Assembly: GCA_029880265.1 (NCBI GenBank)
Contig: JAOUOT010000012.1
Location: 28,125-92,124 of the forward strand
Direction: 5' to 3'
DNA: 64,000 nt
From: Spirochaetia bacterium
Lineage (GTDB): Bacteria; Spirochaetota; Leptospiria; Turneriellales; JAOUOS01
Shown here piece by piece: positions 1 through 9,035 of this stretch. The first letter of the stretch is position 1, and each line of letters opens with the position of its first letter. The position numbers and the translations under genes were made by a program. The notes beneath the pieces were generated by a model that did no database searches, was not told the DNA's origin, and saw nothing but the letters and a program-made list of their open reading frames with translations.

Positions 1-338
1 TAATTATCTAATTCTTTGAGAACCTTTTTGGTCGACTGAAAGACTTTTTTATTCGCAGAAACAGAAAGAGCCGGCACTTCTATGTCAAAAAGACCGAATA
101 AAACTTCTTGTTTGCCCGGTTTTTTTATATTGCGATTATGACAACTGACGCAGGCCATTCCTGTTTTGGGATTTTTTTGTTCAAAGAATTCTTTTCCTTT
201 TTCTGCGCTGAATGTTTTTCCCGTTTCTTTTTCAAACTTTTCAAGAAGAGTTTGAGCTACAGACGCATATATCTCAACTGAAAAAAGAATTAAACATATT
301 AAAGAGAATATTTTATACTTAGTATTTATTTTTTTCAT
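1..338 (-). CDS. SHP/DUF1924-like cytochrome c, C-terminus cut by window edge
   Basis: An open frame runs from an ATG at 338 to the window edge without a stop (112 codons seen), so the C-terminus is missing. Residues 1-26 look like a Sec signal peptide. One heme motif CVSCH lies at residues 63-67, followed by a PGK stretch like that of the DUF1924 / sphaeroides heme protein (SHP) family, whose members are periplasmic monoheme cytochromes. The start is supported by CAGGAAA upstream of the ATG. The gene lies 13 nt behind a cytochrome b561 gene, the usual partner of SHP-type proteins, so the pair probably moves electrons between the quinone pool and a periplasmic acceptor. The family call rests on remembered motifs and half a protein. 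Confidence 0.7.
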   Translation of the reverse strand, partial: MKKINTKYKIFSLICLILFSVEIYASVAQTLLEKFEKETGKTFSAEKGKEFFEQKNPKTGMACVSCHNRNIKKPGKQEVLFGLFDIEVPALSVSANKKVFQSTKKVLKELDN

Positions 339-351
339 TGTTTTTTCCTGT

Positions 352-912
352 TTATTTTATTTGTTTTTTACCGTTAATCATTGATTTCACGATATTTTCT
401 TTTTTTACCAGAATATGCCGAATAAGACCCATTATGTGTAAAATTGCGGCGGCAAAAATTGAAATACTTATGGCTTTATGAATTTTTGAAAGTATTTTAT
501 TTATTTCTTCAATATTTTGAACAGAATTTATTGAAGAAAATATTTCTTTTTCAATCAGAAAAACGCTGATTCCGAAAACAGCGGTAACAATTACCGCAAA
601 CATTATATAAACCATTATATATCCGGCAAGCGGATTATGACCGATATAATCTTCTTCGGTTTTTCTTAACGTTTTTTTCGCAAATTCAATTACCTCTTTG
701 GGCCCCTTAACAAAATTTGAAAAAGACGCGTAACCCTTATCGTAAAATCCGTAAATTATGCGAATTAATGAAAGTACGACAGTAAAAATACCCGCGCCAG
801 CGTGAAGATTTTGGACCTCGAATTCTGCGCTTAATAATAACAAGATAATATTAAAAACGAGAAGCCAGTGCCATATTCGTATAAATTTGCTCCAGACTAA
901 TACTTCTTTCAT
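352..912 (-). CDS. cytochrome b561-type membrane protein
   Basis: 186 aa with four hydrophobic segments, matching the Ni/Fe-hydrogenase cytochrome b / b561 family (PF01292-like). Candidate heme-ligand histidines sit in family-typical places: H15 in WHW, H37 in the second helix, and H145, H159 and H166 near the last helix. Its expected role is to exchange electrons between membrane quinol and a periplasmic cytochrome. The adjacent SHP-like cytochrome c gene supports this. AAGGAACC precedes the ATG at a good distance. It is 12 nt behind the NlpC/P60-like gene, so the three genes are probably one transcript. Confidence 0.85.
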   Translation of the reverse strand: MKEVLVWSKFIRIWHWLLVFNIILLLLSAEFEVQNLHAGAGIFTVVLSLIRIIYGFYDKGYASFSNFVKGPKEVIEFAKKTLRKTEEDYIGHNPLAGYIMVYIMFAVIVTAVFGISVFLIEKEIFSSINSVQNIEEINKILSKIHKAISISIFAAAILHIMGLIRHILVKKENIVKSMINGKKQIK

Positions 913-924
913 TTTTTGGTTCCT

Positions 925-1629
925 TTATTTCTCTAAAACTTCAAGAAATCCGTAAAACATATTGCTTGAAAGATATTTTTCGCTTTGTTTATCTTGTTTT
1001 GGCCGTCTTCTTAAATAATCATTAAATTTAACGCCGTTTTCTTTGTGAATTTTTTTCTTGTCAAGATTCATTCTATAGCGCTGAATACCGTTTCTTACAT
1101 GATGAATAAAAGCAATGGTGCCGTTTTTCTCAACGCCGGTAACCACCGATACATGAGTAAAGTTATCGTCCCATTTTCCGTTTTTATTTTTATCATATGT
1201 GTTCTTAAATAAAATCAAATCTCCCGGGCGCGGCATCTTTTTTTTATGATTGGTCCAAAATTTTTCTTTAAAACTATGATAAATGATTTCGACTCCGTTT
1301 GCCCCTCTTCTAGCGGTAGACGCTCTTTGAAATACGTCAATATCAATCGTATCAAAAACCGCCTTTACCATGCCCGAACAATCGTTTCGATAGCGCCTTC
1401 CGTTATGATTTATAAATTTATGATTATTGCCTATAAATGATTGGCATATTTTTCTAACTGTCAGTCGGGTTTTCTCTTTTTCTTCATTAAACGGCGTATT
1501 CGGTTTTTGCGTAACCATGTCTCCGCCAAAACGTTTTGACGCTAAAACTGCCGAAGATATTAAAAACAAAGCCAAGAATACCGCTTTATATTTTATTACT
1601 TTCTCTAATATGTTTTTTCTAAAATTCAT
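925..1629 (-). CDS. NlpC/P60-like cysteine hydrolase, secreted
   Basis: 234 aa. A hydrophobic N-terminus (about residues 14-30) suggests export or membrane anchoring. The catalytic pattern is that of NlpC/P60 papain-like hydrolases: C84 in RNDCSGM, then an RPGDLILF strand (134-141), then H159 in THVSVV, with a possible third polar residue at H176/H177. Such enzymes usually cut peptidoglycan stem peptides. An Asp/Asn-rich insert just before the histidine (about 146-156) resembles a cation-binding loop. It is first in the apparent three-gene transcript with b561 and the SHP-like cytochrome, an unexpected pairing. The fold call is fairly secure; the substrate is unknown. Confidence 0.7.
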   Translation of the reverse strand: MNFRKNILEKVIKYKAVFLALFLISSAVLASKRFGGDMVTQKPNTPFNEEKEKTRLTVRKICQSFIGNNHKFINHNGRRYRNDCSGMVKAVFDTIDIDVFQRASTARRGANGVEIIYHSFKEKFWTNHKKKMPRPGDLILFKNTYDKNKNGKWDDNFTHVSVVTGVEKNGTIAFIHHVRNGIQRYRMNLDKKKIHKENGVKFNDYLRRRPKQDKQSEKYLSSNMFYGFLEVLEK

Positions 1630-1694
1630 AACTTATAAAGATAAAAACAAATATGTTTTGTCAAGTTGTTTCAATTCTTTTCTTTGTAAATTAA

Positions 1695-2636
1695 ATGACA
1701 GTAAAAAAGAAAACGATTTATCTGGCGAATCCGAGGGGGTTTTGCGCCGGCGTCGACAGGGCCATTGAGACAGTTGAAACCGCTCTGGAACTTTATAATA
1801 CGCCGTTGTATGTAAAGCATGAAATTGTGCATAATAAAAATGTCGTCAATGACTTGATAAAAAAAGGCGTTATTTTTATTGAAAATCTTGAAGACATACC
1901 CAACACAGAGACCGTAATTTTCAGCGCCCACGGGGTGCCGCCCGATACATGGGAGGCGGCGAAAAAAAGAAATTTAAACATTATAGACGCAACATGCCCT
2001 TTGGTTACCAAAGTGCATTTAGAGGCAAAAAGACTGGCCAAAGACAACTACCGTATAATTTTCATCGGGCATAAAAAGCATGTGGAAACCATAGGCACCT
2101 ACGGCGAAGCTCCCGATAGAATCACTATAATAGAAAACATTGAAGATATTGAAAATTTACCGGAGTTTGAAGAATCAAAAATCGCCTATTTGACGCAAAC
2201 AACGCTTTCTGTTCGCGAAACAAAAGAAATCATAGATAGACTTAAGAAAAAGTTCCCCGATATTTTGGGTCCCTCGACAAGCGATATCTGCTATGCGACC
2301 ACAAACAGGCAAGAAGCTGTTTCAAAAATCGCATCGGTTTCAGATTTGATGCTGATTATTGGGTCAAAAAATTCTTCAAATTCAAACCGTCTTAAAGAGC
2401 TTGCCGAAAGTCTGGGAACAACGGCAAAACTTATCGACAGCTACGACGATATTGATAAAGCATGGATATCAGATACTGTGCAATCTATAGGAATCTCAGC
2501 CGGGGCTTCTGCGCCTGAAAATATCATTCAAATGGTCATTGCTGGCCTGAAAAATGATTTTCAATTTGATAATATAGAAGAAATAATCGTAAAAGAAGAA
2601 CGCATTACTTTTAGGCTGCCAAAAAACTTAAGATAA
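1695..2636 (+). CDS. ispH: 4-hydroxy-3-methylbut-2-enyl diphosphate reductase
   Basis: 313 aa, normal length for IspH/LytB. It catalyses the last step of the MEP isoprenoid pathway, turning HMBPP into IPP and DMAPP. The three Fe-S cluster cysteines are present: C17 in RGFCAG, C101 in DATCPLV and C199 in DICYATTNRQ. The SAHGVPP and GHKKHVET stretches carry the usual substrate histidines. No clear Shine-Dalgarno sequence precedes the ATG, but the protein begins at the conserved first strand, so the start is likely right. It is divergent from the NlpC/P60-like gene across 65 nt. Confidence 0.96.
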   Translation: MTVKKKTIYLANPRGFCAGVDRAIETVETALELYNTPLYVKHEIVHNKNVVNDLIKKGVIFIENLEDIPNTETVIFSAHGVPPDTWEAAKKRNLNIIDATCPLVTKVHLEAKRLAKDNYRIIFIGHKKHVETIGTYGEAPDRITIIENIEDIENLPEFEESKIAYLTQTTLSVRETKEIIDRLKKKFPDILGPSTSDICYATTNRQEAVSKIASVSDLMLIIGSKNSSNSNRLKELAESLGTTAKLIDSYDDIDKAWISDTVQSIGISAGASAPENIIQMVIAGLKNDFQFDNIEEIIVKEERITFRLPKNLR

Positions 2637-2719
2637 GAATTTACGAATATAATTAAAACATAAAAATAGCTTGTCGAAACACGTTAAGCGCTTTAAACAG
2701 TCGATAAAATATTTTTATT

Positions 2720-4573
2720 ATGAGAATAATATCTAAATATCGCGCGATTATTTTTCTAATTTTATTTTCTTTTTATTCGGGTACGCTTCTTTCAGAAACA
2801 GAATTTGACGCGTTAAAAAGCAGGGGGATGGATTTTTTTTATAAGAAAAGATATCATCAGGCTTTAGAGCAATTTGAAGAAATACTGGAAACCAGATTCG
2901 ACGACTCTGGCGCTTTATTTTATTATGACGAAACGTTCGCGTTAATACTCTCATGCGAGTTATGGCTTACGCGCGCAAAAGAATTGAGCTCTCAGGCGAG
3001 ATACAACCAGGCCCTTGAATCGGTAATTCAGGCCGAGAAAATATATCCTTTTCATCCTTCAATAAACTCCATTAAAGATGAAATTAACGATATGACAGAA
3101 ACCGCTAAACCCTTGGCTCATCTTGCCCCTGAAGAGCAGGATATCTTTTATAACACCCTTCATCTCGGATACGCTAGCCTCGAAAAAGGAAACAACGAAG
3201 AGGCGATTAATTTATTTGCGAAATGTCTTTCTTTGGCTCCCAAATCTCCCGAAGCAATCGAGGGCTATAACGAGGCGCAAAAACGATTTAAAGAAAAAGC
3301 TCAACGAGAAAAGTTAATTTCTTTTTTTAATAAAGCCGCCGTATTTGAGTCGCAAAAAAAATACCCTATGGCGGTGTCTGTTTATGAAGAAATATTAAGA
3401 ATTTCTCCCGGCAACAGCGAGGCCCATGAAAAAAAACAAAGACTTGAAGAGATGATGAGGGGGCAGCGAGATTTGGCGCAAAAAATACAGCTTGCCAAAG
3501 AATTTCTAGATTCGGGAAATAAACATCTAACCGAAAAAAGGTTTAATGAAGCTATTGAGCAATATGAGCTAGGGCTAAGCACTCTGCCCGATTTTACGAA
3601 CTGGGACAATCTTATCGCGAAGGTCCAAAAGTATAAAAAATCTTATGAGGAGAAAAAATTCGAGGAACATATAAGAGAAATAAATAAAAGTTTCGAAAAA
3701 GGACTCTTTTATTACGCTACAGAAAAATACAAAAAAGCAATTTCCTCTTTTGAAAATGTAATCAATATATCTGAAAACTATGTTCAAATGAGCGAAACAA
3801 AAAATCAGGCAAAAGATTATTTAAGAAAAGCGCAGGAAAATCTGCAACAGCGAGAAGAAGAAGCGGTGAGCGCCGAGTCTCCTTATTACAAACTTGTTCA
3901 AAGCCTAAACGCTCTCGGCTTCAGGCAGTATGAAAAAAAAGACTATAAGTCGGCAAAAAAATATTTTTCAAGCATTCTCGAACTTTTTCCTAAAAACAAA
4001 GAGGCCGGTTTATATTACATTATATGCAGTATTAAAATAGAGCCTGAAACAAAAGAAAATGTAATCTCTGAGCTTATTGAACAAATTGACGCTTCTCTAA
4101 AAACAAGTCCCTCTGAAGCGCGTCGCCTTATCGATATTGCACTGCAAATTGATAAAAACCATCCGAAAATAAAGCCTTATATCGAGAAAAAACCGAAAAA
4201 ACAAATTATCGCCGTTAAATCTACGGTACCAAAAGAAACGATTAATAAATGGTATCAAGAAGCGCTTTCTCTTTCTCAGACAAACCCTAAAAAGGCTCTT
4301 GAGATATCTCGAAAAATTATAAAAGAAGATCCCTTAAATACGAAGGCCAGAAACCTACTGACGAGATTAGAGGCCAGAGTTTCTCCGGGAACGTCTAAAG
4401 CGGTAAAAAAAATAGACGCCAGGGCCCAAAAAGCTTATACGCAGGGCATCATGTTTTATAACAGCGGCAAAATTAATGACGCTATAAATTCATTTAAGAT
4501 AGCGGTTAAAATATCTCCTGATTTTACAAAAGCTCAAAACGCCCTAGCTAAATGCGAAGCCTATCAAAAATAA
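2720..4573 (+). CDS. exported TPR-repeat protein
   Basis: 617 aa. An N-terminal hydrophobic stretch (about residues 8-25) is followed by SETEF, consistent with a Sec signal peptide. The rest is lysine/glutamate-rich helical repeat sequence with many TPR signatures, for example around residues 30-50, 145-175, 205-235, 265-290, 330-350, 400-430 and 570-610. TPR arrays are protein-binding scaffolds; no enzymatic motif is visible. Its stop overlaps the start of the next gene (TAATG at 4571-4575), pointing to translational coupling with the CHAT-like protein. The specific role is unknown. Confidence 0.75.
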   Translation: MRIISKYRAIIFLILFSFYSGTLLSETEFDALKSRGMDFFYKKRYHQALEQFEEILETRFDDSGALFYYDETFALILSCELWLTRAKELSSQARYNQALESVIQAEKIYPFHPSINSIKDEINDMTETAKPLAHLAPEEQDIFYNTLHLGYASLEKGNNEEAINLFAKCLSLAPKSPEAIEGYNEAQKRFKEKAQREKLISFFNKAAVFESQKKYPMAVSVYEEILRISPGNSEAHEKKQRLEEMMRGQRDLAQKIQLAKEFLDSGNKHLTEKRFNEAIEQYELGLSTLPDFTNWDNLIAKVQKYKKSYEEKKFEEHIREINKSFEKGLFYYATEKYKKAISSFENVINISENYVQMSETKNQAKDYLRKAQENLQQREEEAVSAESPYYKLVQSLNALGFRQYEKKDYKSAKKYFSSILELFPKNKEAGLYYIICSIKIEPETKENVISELIEQIDASLKTSPSEARRLIDIALQIDKNHPKIKPYIEKKPKKQIIAVKSTVPKETINKWYQEALSLSQTNPKKALEISRKIIKEDPLNTKARNLLTRLEARVSPGTSKAVKKIDARAQKAYTQGIMFYNSGKINDAINSFKIAVKISPDFTKAQNALAKCEAYQK

Positions 4574-5760
4574 TGAATTATTATATCGCTACCACGACTA
4601 ATATCAATAATTTCGAAATTGAAAAAATAGAAAACAAAATAAAAGACGGAATATTTTCGGTTTATTCTCTCTCGCATCAAAAATTCTATCATATATTCAG
4701 AGCAAAAACCGGAAAGATTACATATTCATGGCGCAGAGGTTTGAGCTTAAAATTTTTACCCGATATGGCTTTTATTCAAAAACTCTCTAAAGATTCGATT
4801 AAACAGATAAGAAGAAAAGATTTTATTAAACTTTATTACGCGTTAAAAAAGATACAGGAAAAAAAATCATCATTAATTCATCTGCATATCGACGATAAAA
4901 ATCTGTTTTTATTAAACGCCTCGGGCAATATGCCCTATTTTTCAAAATTGAACCTATTTTTCAGAAAAACCGAACTTATAAGCGTTTGCAATAAAATTTT
5001 ACAAGGCTTAGAGCATGATATACTAAACGGATCAGAAAACCTGAAAACGACTTTATATTTAATAAACGCCATAAAGAAAAAAATAACGGGGCATCTCGCG
5101 CTTCAAAGAACGCTAAAAAGTCATAATAATATTATAATCTCGTCTGATTCTTTGGCCTACCTTACAGCGTCTTTCTTTTTGTTTTTTTATGAAATTCCCG
5201 TTGTTTTTGCTTTAGCTTCTAAAAATTTTGAAACGCGTTTTATAAATCGGGAACATAAAATAAGACGCGTTTTGGTTATCAATAACTTAAACGGCAAACC
5301 ATTAAAAAACTTACGACAACTTAATTTAAATAAAGATATTCTTAATTCTGTTAAAGTAAAAGAAATTTCTGGTCTGTTTGACAAAAAAAGACTTACAAGC
5401 CTTTTTGAAAATAATAACGACGGTTTTTTTGATCTTATTATTTATCGGGGACACGCCGAAGTCTGCGGAAAAAGAATCGCATGGCCCCTCAAAGACGGTA
5501 AATTCTATCTGAAATCTAATTCATTTAAATATTGCATACATCTGGCATGCCTGCCTATAAGCGTTGATAATCAGATTTTAGAACTGCCTTTCTTAAACGG
5601 AGTGATCCCTTTTTCTTATATTCCCGATATAGATTATACTTTTCTCATTGAGATGTTTTTTATAAATCTAAACAAATACAACGCATTTATACCCTCATGG
5701 CTTGAAACCCTGAGAAAAAATAAAAAAATGCTAAAATATTTTGGTTTATTTATTCACTAG
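4573..5760 (+). CDS. divergent CHAT-like (caspase-fold) protein, tentative
   Basis: 395 aa from the ATG at 4573. A start at 4552 would add seven residues, but the TAATG overlap with the TPR gene favours 4573; neither has a Shine-Dalgarno. The C-terminal half resembles CHAT peptidase domains in layout: a DSLAYL segment, a strand RRVLVINN, then LIIYRGHA with H294 and IHLACLP with C326. CHAT proteases use a His-Cys dyad in 'GH(G/A)' and '(S/L)AC' contexts. The usual glycine-rich text after the cysteine is weak, so activity is uncertain. No signal peptide is visible, which contrasts with the exported TPR partner. The family call comes from pattern reading only. Confidence 0.45.
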   Translation: MNYYIATTTNINNFEIEKIENKIKDGIFSVYSLSHQKFYHIFRAKTGKITYSWRRGLSLKFLPDMAFIQKLSKDSIKQIRRKDFIKLYYALKKIQEKKSSLIHLHIDDKNLFLLNASGNMPYFSKLNLFFRKTELISVCNKILQGLEHDILNGSENLKTTLYLINAIKKKITGHLALQRTLKSHNNIIISSDSLAYLTASFFLFFYEIPVVFALASKNFETRFINREHKIRRVLVINNLNGKPLKNLRQLNLNKDILNSVKVKEISGLFDKKRLTSLFENNNDGFFDLIIYRGHAEVCGKRIAWPLKDGKFYLKSNSFKYCIHLACLPISVDNQILELPFLNGVIPFSYIPDIDYTFLIEMFFINLNKYNAFIPSWLETLRKNKKMLKYFGLFIH

Positions 5761-5831
5761 GCCTGAAAATAAAAATGAATTTACAGCACGTTTTAAGGTC
5801 GGTTTATGCTAATTATTAAAAGGATAATCTT

Positions 5832-6059
5832 ATGCTATATTTAAAATCAGCTCAACCGGTTCCCGGTAAGGGGACAGCTTATACTTACTATGAAACTGAC
5901 GCCGAACATAATATCAAAAGAATGATGACTGCCATACCCGAAACAAACGAAATAACCTTGTATCCAGAGCCTAAGTTAAAAAAGGTTTTTATGCCTGAAA
6001 TGCTGTCAGATGTTCCCGAAGAAGAGTTTACAGACTTATGGAACAAGGCTAGTCAATAA
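5832..6059 (+). CDS. small acidic protein of unknown function
   Basis: 75 aa, not recognised. It is soluble and proline- and glutamate-rich, with no signal peptide, cysteine pair or membrane segment. It begins with a short hydrophobic strand and ends with an acidic helix (EEEFTDLWNKASQ). AAGGAT lies upstream of the ATG. It stands 6 nt before the SPL-like radical SAM gene, so the two are probably co-transcribed and may act together. Codon use looks like its neighbours, which supports a real gene. Confidence 0.6.
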   Translation: MLYLKSAQPVPGKGTAYTYYETDAEHNIKRMMTAIPETNEITLYPEPKLKKVFMPEMLSDVPEEEFTDLWNKASQ

Positions 6060-6065
6060 TAATTA

Positions 6066-7190
6066 ATGCTTTCGCATTTTAGCTCTCATTTACCCGAAAT
6101 AGAAAAAATTATCATTGATGAAGATGTAAGAAATGAAACTATTACAAAAAAAACCCTTGGCAATCTGGCAAAATATGATATTTATCGCAATATAGAAATA
6201 GAATATATCGAAAATAAATCAAAAACAATAAACGCTCCTTTAGGTGATAAAAAAAAAACCGTCTACTTTCTTAAAAACAAGGGATCTTTTCTTGAAAAGT
6301 GCCCCGGTTCAGACGGCGTTTTATGCTGCCATTACTTTATAATAAATACGGGAATAAACTGCAATTTTGACTGCGCTTATTGTTTTTTACAAAGTTATAC
6401 AAATCTGCCATATATCAGCGTATACGCCAACACCGATAAACTTCTAGACGAATTAGATAATAAATTAAAAAAATATAAGAATATTCACTGGAGAATCGGC
6501 ACAGGCGAATTTACAGATTCTCTTTCTTTAGATCATTTAACCGAATATTCTAAAATCTTAGTTCCTTTTTTTTCGAAAATTAAAAACGCCACCCTTGAAT
6601 TAAAAACCAAATCTGCGAACATTGATAATCTGTTAAAAATAAACGAAAAACAAAATACCGTCGTAAGCTGGTCGTTAAACCCTGAAAATATTATAAGAGA
6701 AATTGAGCCGGGCACGGCCTCTCTTGAAGAAAGATTAAATGCCGCTCAAACTGTCGCAGAAAACGGATATGATATAGCCTTTCATTTAGATCCTTTAATC
6801 TGGCATGATAACTGGCAAAACAATTACAATAAATTAATTTTTCGGCTGCTTGATACGGCGCCTGAAAACAAAATACGATGGATCTCTATGGGTTCTTTTC
6901 GCTATTCTAAAGATTTAAAAGAAATATTAAAAATGAAAAACCCTCATGAAAAAATAACCTTATCAGAAATGTTTTTGGCCGAAGACGGCAAATACAGATA
7001 CTATGCGCCTCAAAGAAAAAATATGTATGAATTTATAAAAAACACAATTCACGAAATAAATCCGCGGCTTTTTCTGTATCTCTGCATGGAAACAAAAGAC
7101 ATGTGGGAAAGGGTTTTTCAAAAACCTCCAGTTTCATGCAAAGAGCTTGACCAACAGTTTGAAAAACGGCGTCAAGACTTAATTATATAG
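6066..7190 (+). CDS. SPL-family radical SAM protein
   Basis: 374 aa. The radical SAM cluster motif CNFDCAYC places the [4Fe-4S] ligands at C99, C103 and C106. The surrounding sequence, through GTGEFTDSLSLDHLT (144-158), follows the spore photoproduct lyase (SPL) family. Aligned by eye with the remembered Bacillus SPL segment around catalytic Cys141, the hydrogen-donor cysteine position is occupied by Glu148. It is therefore probably an SPL homologue with a different reaction rather than a standard lyase. It is preceded by a 75-aa gene and followed 1 nt later by a YqaA-type gene, in a tight operon that continues to the nucleotidyltransferase. Confidence 0.75.
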   Translation: MLSHFSSHLPEIEKIIIDEDVRNETITKKTLGNLAKYDIYRNIEIEYIENKSKTINAPLGDKKKTVYFLKNKGSFLEKCPGSDGVLCCHYFIINTGINCNFDCAYCFLQSYTNLPYISVYANTDKLLDELDNKLKKYKNIHWRIGTGEFTDSLSLDHLTEYSKILVPFFSKIKNATLELKTKSANIDNLLKINEKQNTVVSWSLNPENIIREIEPGTASLEERLNAAQTVAENGYDIAFHLDPLIWHDNWQNNYNKLIFRLLDTAPENKIRWISMGSFRYSKDLKEILKMKNPHEKITLSEMFLAEDGKYRYYAPQRKNMYEFIKNTIHEINPRLFLYLCMETKDMWERVFQKPPVSCKELDQQFEKRRQDLII

Positions 7191-7191
7191 C

Positions 7192-7614
7192 ATGTCGTTA
7201 GCCGCCGGATGGTCTTTATTTACTCTTGCTTTTTTAAGCGCAACCCTTTTGCCTGGGGGTTCAGAGGCATATTTATATTATTTAATTGAAAACAAAAATA
7301 ATATACCGTTAATTATAATTGTCGCTACTATCGGCAATACGCTTGGCGCTTTTTTAAATTACTTAATCGGGCGCTGGGCCAAGCCTCTTTTGTATCATAA
7401 ATGGATTGGCTTTAAGAGAAGAACTCTTTTAAAGGCCCGCTTTATTTTCAGAAAAAGGGGAAGTTATATTCTCTTTTTTGCTTTTCTACCCATCATAGGC
7501 GACCCTATTACGGCCGTAGCCGGAATTTTAGAATACTCAATAACCCGTTTTTTTTTATGGGTTTTTCTTGGCAAAATGATTCGTTATAGCGTAATCGCCT
7601 ATCTTGTCGCATGA
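7192..7614 (+). CDS. YqaA/DedA-type (SNARE-associated) membrane protein
   Basis: 140 aa with three to four hydrophobic segments. The pattern LLPGGSEA near the N-terminus, GNTLGAFLNYLIGRW in the middle and LPIIGDPITAVAG near the end is typical of the short YqaA branch of the DedA (VTT domain) family. Larger family members act in lipid scrambling or envelope homeostasis; the role of YqaA is not settled. Its stop overlaps the next start (ATGA at 7611-7614), showing translational coupling to the nucleotidyltransferase gene. Confidence 0.8.
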   Translation: MSLAAGWSLFTLAFLSATLLPGGSEAYLYYLIENKNNIPLIIIVATIGNTLGAFLNYLIGRWAKPLLYHKWIGFKRRTLLKARFIFRKRGSYILFFAFLPIIGDPITAVAGILEYSITRFFLWVFLGKMIRYSVIAYLVA

Positions 7615-8975
7615 AAAATTATAAAGAAATAAAAATCAAATTAAAAGATAAAATACCTTCACGGCTATTAGAGGCCGCGTTGTTTATTGACAGTCGTCTA
7701 AAAAAATCCGGGTATCAAAGCTTTTTAGTAGGCGGTTCGGTAAGAGACTTGCTTCTCGGCAAAACAATTTCTGACCTAGATTTTACCACAGACGCCGTTC
7801 CCGAAGATGTAATGAAAATTTTTAATCATTCTTTTCCTATTGGGGCGGCTTTTGGCACCGTTCTCGTCGTATATAAAAAAATAAGCATTGAAGTTACCGC
7901 CTTTAGAACTGAAACCGATTATATAGATGGCAGGCGTCCCTCGAAAGTTCAATTCGGAAAAGATCTTCATGAAGACGTCATTCGAAGAGATTTTACGGTA
8001 AACGGCTTAGCATATGATTTAGATAAAGAGATTTTATATGATCATGTAAACGGCATTAATGATATTGAGCGCGGTCTTATAAAAACAATAGGAAACCCCT
8101 ATGAACGTTTTCGCGAAGACGGCTTAAGACCCATTAGAGGCTGCCGGTTTATGGCCGCACTAAACTTTAAGATGGACGATCATACAGAAAAGGCAATGCA
8201 CAAAACACTCGATATTATCTCTTTGGTGGCTCCAGAGAGATTTTACGACGAATGGAAAAAGACGCTTAATATACGTCATAAGAATATTTTTTGGACTTCT
8301 CTTAGAAGAAATAATATTTTTTCGATATTTTTTGAAGAGTTTATAAATTTACGTTCAAATAATAAATTATGGCAGATTCTTATGCAACTTATAACAGATT
8401 TTCGGATGAAAAATATGAGCGTTTACGCCGCCTGCTTTATTTATTTTGAGTTTTGTTTCTCTCAGGAAAATATGTCTCAAAAATCAAATTTCGATTTGTT
8501 GCCCATAAAAAATTTCTTTAAACGAAGCCGCTTTCCGGCAAAAACGGCAAAGTTATCTCTTGAACTTTTAAATTCTCCTTTTATTGAACTTTTTTCGGCG
8601 CCTCAAAATGACAAAAACGACAATTATTCTATAAAACGGGCAATATCAAAAGTTGGTTTAAGTAATCTCTGGTCGCATATCAGATTTTCAACAATCATAA
8701 TAACTGTTAATAAAGGTTATTCTTTACTTAAAAAAGAAAATTTTATGAGAACTTATTATTTGCCTATAAAGAATATAGTTCTACAAAAAGTTCCTTTGTT
8801 TCTCAATGATCTTGAAATAAACGGTAATGATTTATTGTCAATAGGCTATCAGGGTAAAAATATTTCAAAAATTCTCGATTACTTAATGGATTTTGTTCTT
8901 CAAAATATTAAAAACAATGATCGCAAAATACTTTTAGAAATTGCTAAAAATAATTTAATGAATTATCAAGATTAA
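7611..8975 (+). CDS. CCA-adding enzyme / poly(A) polymerase family nucleotidyltransferase
   Basis: 454 aa class II nucleotidyltransferase. The N-terminal head has the GGSVRDLLLG motif (41-50) and the catalytic DLD of ISDLDFTTDA (D55 and D57). RRDFTVNGLAYD and RPIRGCRFMAAL follow, both typical of tRNA-CCA enzymes and bacterial poly(A) polymerases. It adds CCA to tRNA 3' ends or A-tails to RNA; sequence alone does not decide which. The three tRNA genes in this window do not encode CCA, so a CCA-adding enzyme is needed somewhere in the genome. No HD domain is evident in the C-terminal half. It is last in the operon begun at 5832. Confidence 0.88.
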   Translation: MKNYKEIKIKLKDKIPSRLLEAALFIDSRLKKSGYQSFLVGGSVRDLLLGKTISDLDFTTDAVPEDVMKIFNHSFPIGAAFGTVLVVYKKISIEVTAFRTETDYIDGRRPSKVQFGKDLHEDVIRRDFTVNGLAYDLDKEILYDHVNGINDIERGLIKTIGNPYERFREDGLRPIRGCRFMAALNFKMDDHTEKAMHKTLDIISLVAPERFYDEWKKTLNIRHKNIFWTSLRRNNIFSIFFEEFINLRSNNKLWQILMQLITDFRMKNMSVYAACFIYFEFCFSQENMSQKSNFDLLPIKNFFKRSRFPAKTAKLSLELLNSPFIELFSAPQNDKNDNYSIKRAISKVGLSNLWSHIRFSTIIITVNKGYSLLKKENFMRTYYLPIKNIVLQKVPLFLNDLEINGNDLLSIGYQGKNISKILDYLMDFVLQNIKNNDRKILLEIAKNNLMNYQD

Positions 8976-9035
8976 TTTCTTTCAATAGAAATTTCAATTT
9001 TAGAGGCCCCACGCGAGCGATGTTGAAACGCGAAT

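Noticed and set aside
1246..1768. Plus-strand frames overlapping the NlpC/P60 gene and the ispH 5' end
   Set aside because: They lie opposite or out of frame with well-supported genes and show no family motif.
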